Source of the DNA: a bacterium
GTDB taxonomy: Bacteria > Actinomycetota > Actinomycetes > Actinomycetales > Actinomycetaceae
Reading direction: 5' to 3'
NCBI GenBank assembly: GCA_030544165.1
Contig: JAUNRP010000141.1
Location: 1 to 5,475 of the forward strand
DNA: 5,475 nt
A program made the translations under genes and the position numbers. Position 1 is the stretch's first letter; every line of letters starts with the position of its first letter. Under the pieces are notes generated by a model. It saw only the letters and a list, made by a program, of their open reading frames with translations. It ran no database searches and was not told where the DNA came from. Of the stretch, positions 1-5,050 are shown in pieces.

Positions 1-59
1 AGGATCTGTGGGTATTAACGGTTAAAGTCCACAGATCCTTCAGGAAGCCACAGATCCTT
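1..59. repeat. 39-bp near-palindrome with a third arm copy
   Basis: AGGATCTGTGG (1-11) is the exact reverse complement of CCACAGATCCT (29-39). Inside it TTAAC (15-19) and GTTAA (21-25) form a second perfect dyad around the same centre, G20. In all 16 of 19 base pairs match, and two of the three mismatches would be G-U pairs in plus-strand RNA. The arm recurs as a direct repeat, CCACAGATCCTT at 29-40 and 48-59, offset by 19 bp. No T-tract follows, so a canonical intrinsic terminator is unlikely. It may be an operator, the end of an inserted or repeated element, or the tail hairpin of a gene to the left. Because it sits at the window edge, its full extent is unknown. Confidence 0.8.
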
Positions 60-98
60 GAACTCCAGGCGGGATGAACCGGGCCCGCCCCGGAATAT

Positions 99-110
99 CT
101 TGATGTCGAG
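99..110. promoter_or_regulatory. candidate MarR-type operator
   Basis: CTTGA-TG-TCGAG is a 12-bp dyad with one mismatched pair. It directly abuts the TAAAAT box at 111-116. Short dyads of the CTTGA-N-TCAAG type are recognised by several actinobacterial MarR proteins, and these regulators commonly repress themselves. Binding here would cover the -10 region of the MarR gene. The match is short and the function is inferred from position. Confidence 0.4.
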
Positions 111-116
111 TAAAAT
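111..116 (+). promoter_or_regulatory. -10 box of the MarR gene, leaderless arrangement
   Basis: TAAAAT ends 7 nt before the ATG at 124, so transcription would begin at or within a base or two of the start codon. No Shine-Dalgarno sequence lies upstream of that ATG, which supports a leaderless mRNA. A recognisable -35 hexamer is not seen at the usual distance. Confidence 0.5.
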
Positions 117-123
117 CTTCGCC

Positions 124-636
124 ATGACCCAACAGGACGAGGTGGACCGCATCATCGCGGCCTGGAACGCACAGCGCCCGGACCTCGATCTGGCGCCCCT
201 CGAGGTGTTCTCGCGCGTCAGCCGACTCACCCGCCACCTCGAGATCGCACGGCGCAAGGCGTTCTCCTCCTCCCAGCTCGAAGCCTGGGAGTTCGATGTC
301 CTCTCGGCCCTCCGGCGCGCGGGCACCCCCTTCGAACTCACCCCGGGCCGCCTCATGGAGGAAACGCTGGTCTCCTCGGGCACCATGACCAACCGGATTG
401 ACCGGCTCATGGTGAAGGGGCTCGTCTCCCGCGAGGCCGACTCCTCGGACCGCCGCGTGGTCCGCGTACGCCTCTCCCCCAAGGGCAAGAAGGTGGTGGA
501 CGCAGCGATGGCCCAGCTCCTCGAATTCGAACGCGAGATCCTCGATCCGCTCCCGGACAACCGTCGCGAGGACCTCGCCGTCAACCTGCGCGCACTCCTC
601 GTCCCCTTCGACGCCCCCGTCCAACCCGGCACCTGA
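124..636 (+). CDS. MarR-family winged-helix transcriptional regulator
   Basis: This is a 170-residue DNA-binding repressor or activator of the MarR family, a usual length. The N-terminal helices carry the motif WNAQRPDLDLAP near residue 18, seen in an actinobacterial MarR subgroup, followed by a dimerisation helix. The winged helix-turn-helix covers roughly residues 73-117: recognition helix SSGTMTNRIDRLMVKGLV (about 84-101) and wing DSSDRRVVRVRLSPKG (106-121), with the D-x-x-DRR signature intact. Two further in-frame starts exist, TTG at 58 and ATG at 103. I chose ATG 124 because the family homology begins near it and a TAAAAT box lies 7 nt upstream, as in leaderless genes; ATG 103 would fall inside the operator candidate. 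The likely target is itself or a gene left of the window, since its only visible neighbour is convergent. Ligand unknown. Confidence 0.9.
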   Translation: MTQQDEVDRIIAAWNAQRPDLDLAPLEVFSRVSRLTRHLEIARRKAFSSSQLEAWEFDVLSALRRAGTPFELTPGRLMEETLVSSGTMTNRIDRLMVKGLVSREADSSDRRVVRVRLSPKGKKVVDAAMAQLLEFEREILDPLPDNRREDLAVNLRALLVPFDAPVQPGT

Positions 637-651
637 AGCCGGCACCTGACG
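626..651. repeat. 13-bp tandem duplication over the MarR stop codon
   Basis: CCGGCACCTGAAG (626-638) is followed immediately by CCGGCACCTGACG (639-651), with 12 of 13 bases identical. The first copy contains the TGA stop of the MarR gene (634-636). The second TGA lies in another frame. The copies also fill most of the 23-bp gap between the two convergent genes. I see no terminator hairpin in that gap. Confidence 0.85.
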
Positions 652-659
652 CCGAACGC

Positions 660-1415
660 CTACCGCAGCGCCACCTCCACGTCGCCGCCGAAGAATCCTC
701 CGGCGAGCTTGAGCACTGCGGGCACGGCATCGGCCGGGATGTCATAGAGCAACGATCCCTCGGCAGTGTTGCCGGGGTTGATCTGGGTGGCCATGAGGTT
801 CTCGTCCTCGAGGTAGATCACCGAACTGCTCGACGAATGCTCGCGCCCTTGCTCATCCATGAGCTTCTGGAGGGAGTCCAGGAAGTGCTCGGCGGAGTCT
901 CCGTTGTTCGTGACCGCGAGGTTCACCTTCACGAACTGGCCCTGCGCCTCATCGCCGAAGTACTCGTTCCCCACGCGCTCGATCCCAGCCTCGATCCCGG
1001 TCACGGTGACGGTGAAGTCCCCCACCTCCACGGCGTCACCGATCGCTGCAGTCACGGGTTCCTGGACCGCAGGCTCCTCCTCCGGAGCGTCCGAAGCCTC
1101 CGGAACCCCGGGAGCCTCCGAGCCCCCAACCGCCTCGGTGGCGGGGGCGGGCTCGCCGGGGTCCTGCGAGTCGGCCGGCGAACCCGCGTCTGTGGGACTC
1201 CCGACCGCAGCGGCAGGCGGGGTCGGGGTCGAGGAGGGCTCGCCGTCGCCGCCTCCGAGCGCGGCCGCGAGCACACCGATCGCCACCACACCCAGCACCC
1301 CAGTGAGGATCTTGTGCCGCGCGAACCACGAGCGCTTCGGCGGCTCGGGCGCCGCAGGCGGCTCGCCCCACGGTGCGGATGGATCGGGCTGGGATGGGGT
1401 TGCGGACCGCCTCAT
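660..1415 (-). CDS. membrane-anchored DUF4352 domain protein
   Basis: The product has 251 residues. Residues 1-35 are Pro-rich and end in the basic stretch KRSWFARHK; 36-54 form one hydrophobic helix; 55-123 are a disordered Pro/Ala/Glu/Thr/Ser linker; and 124-251 match DUF4352, an immunoglobulin-like fold. Domain landmarks are VEVGDFTVTVTGIE near 129, FVKVNLAVTNNGDSAEHF (161-178), and a closing GSLLYDIPADAVPAVLKL near 220. There is no cysteine, so it is not a lipoprotein; the helix is more likely an uncleaved anchor that puts the domain outside the cell. The start at 1415 is fixed by AAGGAGG five bases upstream; the longer frame beginning at 1550 lacks such support. DUF4352 function is not established. 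Its divergent placement from the histidine kinase suggests a shared stimulus or co-regulation, by inference. I found no convincing promoter hexamers for it. Confidence 0.88.
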   Translation of the reverse strand: MRRSATPSQPDPSAPWGEPPAAPEPPKRSWFARHKILTGVLGVVAIGVLAAALGGGDGEPSSTPTPPAAAVGSPTDAGSPADSQDPGEPAPATEAVGGSEAPGVPEASDAPEEEPAVQEPVTAAIGDAVEVGDFTVTVTGIEAGIERVGNEYFGDEAQGQFVKVNLAVTNNGDSAEHFLDSLQKLMDEQGREHSSSSSVIYLEDENLMATQINPGNTAEGSLLYDIPADAVPAVLKLAGGFFGGDVEVALR

Positions 1416-1420
1416 GGCTG

Positions 1421-1427
1421 CCTCCTT
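1421..1427 (-). promoter_or_regulatory. Shine-Dalgarno site of the DUF4352 gene
   Basis: AAGGAGG on the minus strand, 5 nt before the ATG at 1415. It decides this start over the upstream in-frame alternative at 1550 and contrasts with the leaderless-looking genes on the plus strand. Confidence 0.85.
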
Positions 1428-1480
1428 GAACTCGCAGGATCTGACCCCCACAGCCAACTCCACCGCCCCCTCCCGCCGTA

Positions 1481-1497
1481 TCCGGCAATCGGCCGGA
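1481..1497. promoter_or_regulatory. inverted repeat in the divergent intergenic region
   Basis: TCCGGC (1481-1486) and GCCGGA (1492-1497) are perfect 6-bp arms around AATCG, near the middle of the 172-bp gap between the DUF4352 gene and the kinase gene. It could be a binding site for the neighbouring response regulator. In DNA this GC-rich, short dyads are common, so the case is weak. Confidence 0.3.
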
Positions 1498-1575
1498 CCC
1501 CACTGACCGAAAGTGCGAGATCCGCACCGCCCGTACCGGACCGATCGCACGATGGTTCGCGCGGGTGGCAGGCCC

Positions 1576-1581
1576 TACCGT
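1576..1581 (+). promoter_or_regulatory. -10 box of the histidine kinase gene, leaderless arrangement
   Basis: TACCGT ends 6 nt before ATG 1588, and no Shine-Dalgarno sequence is present. The spacing fits transcription starting at the start codon. The upstream -35 region has no clear consensus. Confidence 0.45.
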
Positions 1582-1587
1582 TGGCTC

Positions 1588-3069
1588 ATGTCCACTCCCT
1601 ACGACGACGACGCCCCGGCTGGTCCCGGCCGTCCCGTGGCGCCGGGGTCGTCTCGTGTGGTCCGGGGCCTGTGGCACAGTGCCGTGGTGGCGGGAGCGTG
1701 GGTCTTGGCCGTCCTCAGTGTCGGCTCCGCGCGGTACCGCCACGAGGCAGTCGAGGCGGAGGGATGGCTCCACACCCTCGGTGGGGTCTGGATCGGGCTC
1801 GGCCTGACCGCCGCGTTCCTGGGCCCACTGCTTCTGCTGCTGCGTTGGCGCTACCCCCGCATCGCTTGGGATCTCGGCCTGATGCAGCTGCTGCTGCCCA
1901 TCGGGCCCATCATGGCGTTCGCCCTCCCAACGCTTATCCGCCGGGCCACCGGTCGTACCATCGCCATGGCCGTGGGGTTCCACGCGGTGGGAATGGCCGT
2001 GTTCTTCGCCCTCGACTCCCGTGGGACCAGGGGTCAGGACTCTGTGGTGCGGCTCTTCTCCGGCGTCCCGGAGGGGGACATCACCCGGCCGGTGGATCTC
2101 AACATCACGAGTGTGGTCACCCTGTACCTGGTGGTGGTGCTGGTTCCGGTGATCATCGGTTTCGTTGGGCGGTATCGGGAGCAGTTGGCCGAGAGCAGGC
2201 GCCGGCTGGCGGCCTCGCGCGAGGACCTCGAGGAGCGCGGCGCCTCGATGGGCCGTATGGAGGAGGCGCTGAGCCGCAAGGAGGAGCGGGAGATGATGGC
2301 CCGCGAGATCCACGATGTGATCGGGCACCGGCTCTCGATGATCAACGTGTACGCCGGAGGCCTGGAACTCGCTGCAGAGGGCGACCCCCACCTGGAGGAT
2401 CGTGCGCGGCTGATCCGGGAGGCGTCGCAGCAGACGGTGGACGATCTGCGCTCGCTCGTCCAGGTGATGCGGGATCCGGCGAGCGGCGCTCGCGGAACCC
2501 ATCTCCCGCAGTCCCTCGAGGACGTGGTGGGCATGATCGAGCGCGTGGTGGGGGCCGGCCGTCCGCTCGCCTCCTCGGTGATGATCGATCGCCCGGGGGA
2601 TGCCCCGCCCGTCCTGGTGCATGCGGTGTACCGGATCCTGCAGGAGCTCCTCACCAACACCCAGAAACACGCCTCCACCGCTCCGGTTCGAGTTCGGGTT
2701 GCGGGCGGGCCCGGCAGAGGAATCGAGGTGGAGGTGGGGAATCCGGTGCTCGGCGTGCCCCCGGACCCCAGCACCTCCGCGCAGGGTGGGACGGAGGACC
2801 AGCGGTGGGTGCCGCCGTCGGGTCAGGGAGATGACGCGGGGCGGGCTCACGCGGTGGGTCAGGGAGATTACGCGAGAAGGACCGCAGCGGTGGGTGAGGG
2901 GGATGACGCGGGGGGAGCTCCGCCGTCGGGAGGGACGGGGCTGGCCGGGATCAGGGAGAGGGCGGCAGCGCTCGGGGGCACGGTTCAGGTGGTGCCGGGG
3001 CCGCGCGAGTTCGTGGTGCGGGTGCACCTCCCGTGGTCCGGCGCAGATGGCGGGGGTGGCGAGCGGTAG
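1588..3069 (+). CDS. NarL-type sensor histidine kinase (HisKA_3/HATPase_c) with tandem-repeat insertion
   Basis: This 493-residue integral-membrane kinase autophosphorylates on His and passes the phosphate to the response regulator encoded 11 bp downstream. Hydrophobic segments lie at about 29-47, 64-86, 92-117, 124-142 and 173-193; the exact topology is unclear, and 143-172 may be the main external loop. A coiled coil (196-236) leads to the HisKA_3 box EIHDVIGHRLSMINVY with phosphoacceptor H242. The ATPase domain has an N-box ELLTNTQKHA (E353, N357), a degenerate D-box VEVGNPV near 390, and a G-box GTGLAGIRERAAALGG from 449. Between these last two sit four 12-residue repeats (400-447), making the ATP-lid region unusually long. 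ATG 1588 is preferred for its leaderless promoter layout; the pipeline alternatives GTG 1513 and ATG 1552 lack ribosome sites. The signal sensed is unknown. Confidence 0.92.
   Translation: MSTPYDDDAPAGPGRPVAPGSSRVVRGLWHSAVVAGAWVLAVLSVGSARYRHEAVEAEGWLHTLGGVWIGLGLTAAFLGPLLLLLRWRYPRIAWDLGLMQLLLPIGPIMAFALPTLIRRATGRTIAMAVGFHAVGMAVFFALDSRGTRGQDSVVRLFSGVPEGDITRPVDLNITSVVTLYLVVVLVPVIIGFVGRYREQLAESRRRLAASREDLEERGASMGRMEEALSRKEEREMMAREIHDVIGHRLSMINVYAGGLELAAEGDPHLEDRARLIREASQQTVDDLRSLVQVMRDPASGARGTHLPQSLEDVVGMIERVVGAGRPLASSVMIDRPGDAPPVLVHAVYRILQELLTNTQKHASTAPVRVRVAGGPGRGIEVEVGNPVLGVPPDPSTSAQGGTEDQRWVPPSGQGDDAGRAHAVGQGDYARRTAAVGEGDDAGGAPPSGGTGLAGIRERAAALGGTVQVVPGPREFVVRVHLPWSGADGGGGER
2785..2928 (+). 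repeat. four tandem 36-bp repeats inside the kinase gene
   Basis: Copies start at 2785, 2821, 2857 and 2893, each beginning with GGT, and encode GGTEDQRWVPPS, GQGDDAGRAHAV, GQGDYARRTAAV and GEGDDAGGAPPS. By hand count, copies 2 and 3, and copies 2 and 4, agree at 27 of 36 bases; the first copy is the most diverged but ends in the same nine bases as the last (CCGCCGTCG). The unit is a multiple of three, so the reading frame is kept. The next codons (2929-2940, GGTG of the G-box) resemble the start of copy 1 at 10 of 12 bases, as if the block grew by duplication next to the G-box. Confidence 0.85.
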
Positions 3070-3072
3070 CCT
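3067..3072 (+). promoter_or_regulatory. possible internal -10 box for the response regulator
   Basis: TAGCCT overlaps the kinase stop codon (TAG 3067-3069) and ends 8 nt before ATG 3081. The same hexamer stands before the VOC gene. The response regulator start has no Shine-Dalgarno sequence, so either translational coupling from the kinase or a separate leaderless transcript would explain its expression. There is no visible -35 box. Confidence 0.3.
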
Positions 3073-3080
3073 CGGTAGTC

Positions 3081-3749
3081 ATGAGCGCGGAGCGGCCCGT
3101 ACGGGTACTGGTGGTGGATGACGATCCGCTGCTGTGCTCCGGGCTCGAGTTCCTGCTCGGCGAGGGGAGCAGGGGTGCCCTCAGCGTGGTGGGGACGGCG
3201 CACAACGGCGCTGAGGCGATTGAGGCCGTGCTCGCACACCGTCCGGATGTGGTGCTGATGGACATCGCGATGCCGGTGATGGATGGCCTGGAGGCGACCG
3301 CTCGCATCCGCGAGTTACCCGGTGCACCCGAGGTGGTGATCGTGACCACCTTCGACGCGAACGATGAACCGATCCGCGCCGCCGCCGCTGGGGCGAGTGG
3401 GTTCCTACTCAAGAGTGAGGATCCCAGGGAGTTGATCGCCGCCGTGCAGGCGGTGGCGGCGGGTGAGGGGGCTCTCTCCCGTCGTACGGCGCGGCAGCTT
3501 CTGGACCATGTGGGTTCGGACCTCGGCAGTAGGGAACGCCAAGCAGCACACGCGCTGGTGGCGCGCCTGACGGACCGCGAGCGGGAGGTGGCCGCGCTCG
3601 TGGCGCAGGGCCTGGGAAACGGCGAAATCGCTGCCCGGCTCCACCTGTCCGAGAGCACGGTGAAGTCGCACCTCACGGCCGCGCAGGACAAGCTCGGCGT
3701 GAAGAATCGGGTGATGGTGGCCGTGATCATGACGCGGGCGCGGGCCTGA
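3081..3749 (+). CDS. NarL/FixJ-family response regulator
   Basis: A 222-residue DNA-binding regulator, the cognate partner of the kinase immediately upstream (11-bp gap, same strand, certainly co-oriented and probably one operon). The receiver domain (about 7-125) shows the acidic pocket VVDDDP near residue 11, phosphoacceptor D61 in LMDIAMPVMDG, T89 in VTTFD, and K111 in GFLLKSED. A linker of about 35 residues leads to a LuxR/GerE-type helix-turn-helix from 163: LTDREREVAALVAQGLGNGE then IAARLHLSESTVKSHLTAAQ, with the usual DKLGVKNR ending. All residues needed for phosphorylation and DNA contact are present. The start at ATG 3081 puts the first beta strand (VRVLVVDDD) a few residues in, as is normal; an in-frame start at 3033 would overlap the kinase and add a nonhomologous tail. 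Targets are unknown; the divergent kinase/DUF4352 promoter region is a reasonable guess. Confidence 0.95.
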   Translation: MSAERPVRVLVVDDDPLLCSGLEFLLGEGSRGALSVVGTAHNGAEAIEAVLAHRPDVVLMDIAMPVMDGLEATARIRELPGAPEVVIVTTFDANDEPIRAAAAGASGFLLKSEDPRELIAAVQAVAAGEGALSRRTARQLLDHVGSDLGSRERQAAHALVARLTDREREVAALVAQGLGNGEIAARLHLSESTVKSHLTAAQDKLGVKNRVMVAVIMTRARA

Positions 3750-3769
3750 AGAGATAAGCCTGAAGAGAT
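3744..3769. repeat. 14-bp-period duplication over the response regulator stop codon
   Basis: GCCTGAAGAGAT occurs at 3744-3755 and again at 3758-3769, separated by AA. The first copy contains the TGA stop (3747-3749). It is the second case in this window of a short tandem duplication placed on a stop codon; both copies share the string CCTGAAG with the one at the MarR stop. Confidence 0.85.
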
Positions 3770-3830
3770 CTGCCCCGGGAGTGGGTGAGCCGAGGGCACG
3801 CGATACTTCATGCGATAGAACGAGACTACG

Positions 3831-3836
3831 AAGGAG
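3831..3836 (+). promoter_or_regulatory. Shine-Dalgarno site of the DUF2218 gene
   Basis: AAGGAG stands 4 nt before ATG 3841. With a 91-bp gap from the response regulator it suggests this gene has its own transcript with a normal leader. GATACT at 3802-3807 is a possible -10 box, but no -35 partner is seen. Confidence 0.8.
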
Positions 3837-3840
3837 TCCC

Positions 3841-4152
3841 ATGACCACGCAGTTCACCTCAGTTGCAGAGGTCTCCACCGAGCGCCCCGCCCGCTTCGCC
3901 AAGCAACTCGTGTCCCATCTCTCGCGCAGGACCCCCGCCCTCGAGATTGACGGCGGCCACCGCCTCACGTTCCGTGGAGAGGACGGGGAAACGAAAGGCA
4001 CCTGCGACGTGGTCGCAGGTGCCGATGATCAGTTGTCATTGCGGGCAGAGGCCCCCGAGGAGGCGGGCCTCACCCTCGTGGAGAACGTGGTGGGCAGGCA
4101 CCTCGAACGCTTCGGAGAGCGCGAGGGCCTGACCGTCTCCTGGCAGCGCTAG
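3841..4152 (+). CDS. DUF2218 family protein
   Basis: A 103-residue soluble protein with no signal peptide or membrane helix, at the usual length for DUF2218. The family pattern is visible at both ends: an opening with TERPARFAKQLVSHLSRR (about 13-30), a central strand reading HRLTFRGEDGETKGTCDVVA (40-59), and a closing VVGRHLERFGEREGLTVSW (83-101). The molecular function of DUF2218 is not known; relatives are often found near siderophore-interacting proteins, but none is visible here. A strong ribosome site four bases before the ATG supports the start. It follows the two-component genes on the same strand but after a gap with no clear terminator, so read-through co-transcription is possible. 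It converges on the padR-type gene with only 14 bp between stop codons. Confidence 0.9.
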   Translation: MTTQFTSVAEVSTERPARFAKQLVSHLSRRTPALEIDGGHRLTFRGEDGETKGTCDVVAGADDQLSLRAEAPEEAGLTLVENVVGRHLERFGEREGLTVSWQR

Positions 4153-4166
4153 CTACCGAAGACTCG

Positions 4167-4976
4167 CTACTCAGCGTCCGCGCCCGCTCCATCACCCTCC
4201 GCGTCAGCCTCAGGCCCATCCGCGAGCAGCCGGTACAGGGAGCGCTTGGCGTCGTCCAGCGTGGTGGCGGCCGTGGCCGCAAGCTGCGGATCACCCGCAC
4301 GCTCCACACTCTTGACGGCGAGCATCAGCTGGCCCATCGCGGTCCGCAGCGCATCGCCGCCGCGCTCGGACTGGGCGTGTGCCGCCTGGTCCCAGGGCTT
4401 CGGCTTGTCGCCATGCGCGCTCACCTGGGCCTCGCCGGCATCGGTGAGGCGCAGCATCTGCCGTCCGTCCTGCTCGAACTGCTCCACCAGACCCTCGTCC
4501 TGCAACTGGGCGAGCGCCGGGTACATCGCACCCGAACTCACGCGCCAGGCGCCCTCGGAGCGCTCGGAGAGCTCCTGCATCATCTGGTAGCCGTTGCTGG
4601 GCTGCTCGGCGAGCAGCAGCAGCACCGCGATCCGGACGTCACCGCGGCGCGCGCGCCGGGGTCCGCCCCCGCGCCCACCGTGGCCCGGTCCGTGGCCTCC
4701 GTATCCGGGGCGGCCGTAGCCCTCTCCCCGACGGCGGCCCTCACCCGGTCCGAAACCCTCGCCACGGCCGCGGCCTTCACCACGACGGCGGGGCTCACCC
4801 GGTCCGAAGCCCTCGCGTCCGTAGCGCTCGCCACGGCCATAGCCTTCGCCACGCCCGCGACTCTCGCCCCGACCGTAGCCACGCGGGCCGAATTCCATGC
4901 CGCGCTCATCGAAGCGACGGCCCCCGCGGCGGCGTCCGCCGCGGCCAATGTTCTGGTTCATGTTGTTCATCCTCAT
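4167..4976 (-). CDS. PadR-family transcriptional regulator with long Gly/Arg-rich N-terminal region
   Basis: The product has 269 residues. Residues 1-112 are a low-complexity, disordered polyampholyte rich in Gly, Arg and Glu with RGG, GYGRGE and GFGPGE motifs. The PadR winged helix follows (about 114-187): RIAVLLLLAEQPSNGYQMMQ, then WRVSSGAMYPALAQLQDEGL (recognition helix) and the wing EQFEQDGRQMLRLTDAGEAQ. A C-terminal helical part (about 205-252), probably for dimerisation, ends in an acidic Ala/Glu/Asp tail. PadR proteins usually repress transport or stress genes and often themselves. ATG 4976 is supported by AAAGGAG nine bases upstream; a second ATG at 4970 is possible and would shorten the protein by two residues. 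Shorter Gly-rich leaders are known in actinobacterial PadR proteins; this one is long and internally repeated. It is apparently monocistronic and probably autoregulated. Confidence 0.92.
   Translation of the reverse strand: MRMNNMNQNIGRGGRRRGGRRFDERGMEFGPRGYGRGESRGRGEGYGRGERYGREGFGPGEPRRRGEGRGRGEGFGPGEGRRRGEGYGRPGYGGHGPGHGGRGGGPRRARRGDVRIAVLLLLAEQPSNGYQMMQELSERSEGAWRVSSGAMYPALAQLQDEGLVEQFEQDGRQMLRLTDAGEAQVSAHGDKPKPWDQAAHAQSERGGDALRTAMGQLMLAVKSVERAGDPQLAATAATTLDDAKRSLYRLLADGPEADAEGDGAGADAE
4740..4816 (-). repeat. 54-bp-period repeat in the PadR Gly/Arg region
   Basis: A 23-base string beginning CTCACCCGGTCCGAA at 4740-4762 recurs at 4794-4816 with one change, a 54-bp period. On the protein it gives EGFGPGEPRRRGEGRGR (55-71) and EGFGPGEGRRRGEGYGR (73-89), an 18-residue period. 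The surrounding GYGRGE and GRGEG motifs are shorter echoes of the same unit. The frame is kept throughout. Confidence 0.8.
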
Positions 4977-4989
4977 AGGGGGATGCTCC

Positions 4990-5022
4990 TTTCGTCAGCG
5001 GCCCAATCTGGACCTGACGAAA
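4990..5022. promoter_or_regulatory. inverted repeat overlapping the PadR gene -10 box and ribosome site
   Basis: TTTCGTCAG (4990-4998) and CTGACGAAA (5014-5022) are perfect 9-bp arms with a 15-bp spacer. One arm runs into the -10 box of the PadR promoter, the other into its AAAGGAG ribosome site (4986-4992). If transcription starts near 5015, most of the upstream arm is not in the mRNA, so a DNA-level role (protein binding) is more likely than an mRNA hairpin, unless a second promoter lies upstream. Confidence 0.6.
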
Positions 5023-5050
5023 CTATAACGACATATCGTTAACCTGTCAA
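5022..5050 (-). promoter_or_regulatory. near-consensus housekeeping promoter of the PadR gene
   Basis: On the minus strand, TTGACA (5050-5045), a 17-bp spacer, and TATAGT (5027-5022). This is a nearly ideal sigma-70/HrdB-type promoter. The predicted start near 5015 gives a leader of about 38 nt that contains the ribosome site. Such a strong promoter makes sense if it is normally held off by a repressor, and dyads cover it. Confidence 0.85.
5026..5041. promoter_or_regulatory. operator candidate 1, in the promoter spacer
   Basis: TAACGA-CATA-TCGTTA, a 16-bp dyad with perfect 6-bp arms, fills the spacer between the -35 and -10 boxes of the PadR promoter and overlaps the -10 by two bases. Bound protein there would block RNA polymerase. 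It is the best candidate for PadR self-repression. Confidence 0.7.

Noticed and set aside
15..645. Two minus-strand open frames opposite the MarR gene
   Set aside because: Compositional shadows of a clear MarR coding sequence, with no homologous motif of their own.
1060..1135. Repeats of CTCCGG/CCTCCG type in the DUF4352 linker
   Set aside because: They follow from Ser/Glu/Ala/Pro codons in a low-complexity linker and have no fixed period.
837..2834. 665-codon open frame on the plus strand spanning the DUF4352 and kinase genes
   Set aside because: It overlaps two recognisable genes on different strands, its translation is Arg/Gly/Pro-rich with no domain, and long empty frames are expected in such GC-rich DNA.
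1036..3027. 663-codon open frame on the minus strand opposite the kinase gene
   Set aside because: It is the antisense shadow of the kinase coding frame; no family motif, and it runs into the real DUF4352 gene.
2951..4001. Minus-strand open frames opposite the response regulator and DUF2218 genes
   Set aside because: They lie across well-supported genes and translate to low-complexity Arg/Ser/Pro sequence.
4150..4170. Possible terminator between the DUF2218 and PadR stop codons
   Set aside because: The only complementarity is a few bases (TAGC/GCTA) with no stable stem or T-tract.
4377..5042. Plus-strand open frame opposite the PadR gene
   Set aside because: Ala/Thr-rich mirror of the Gly/Arg repeats; it also crosses the PadR promoter.
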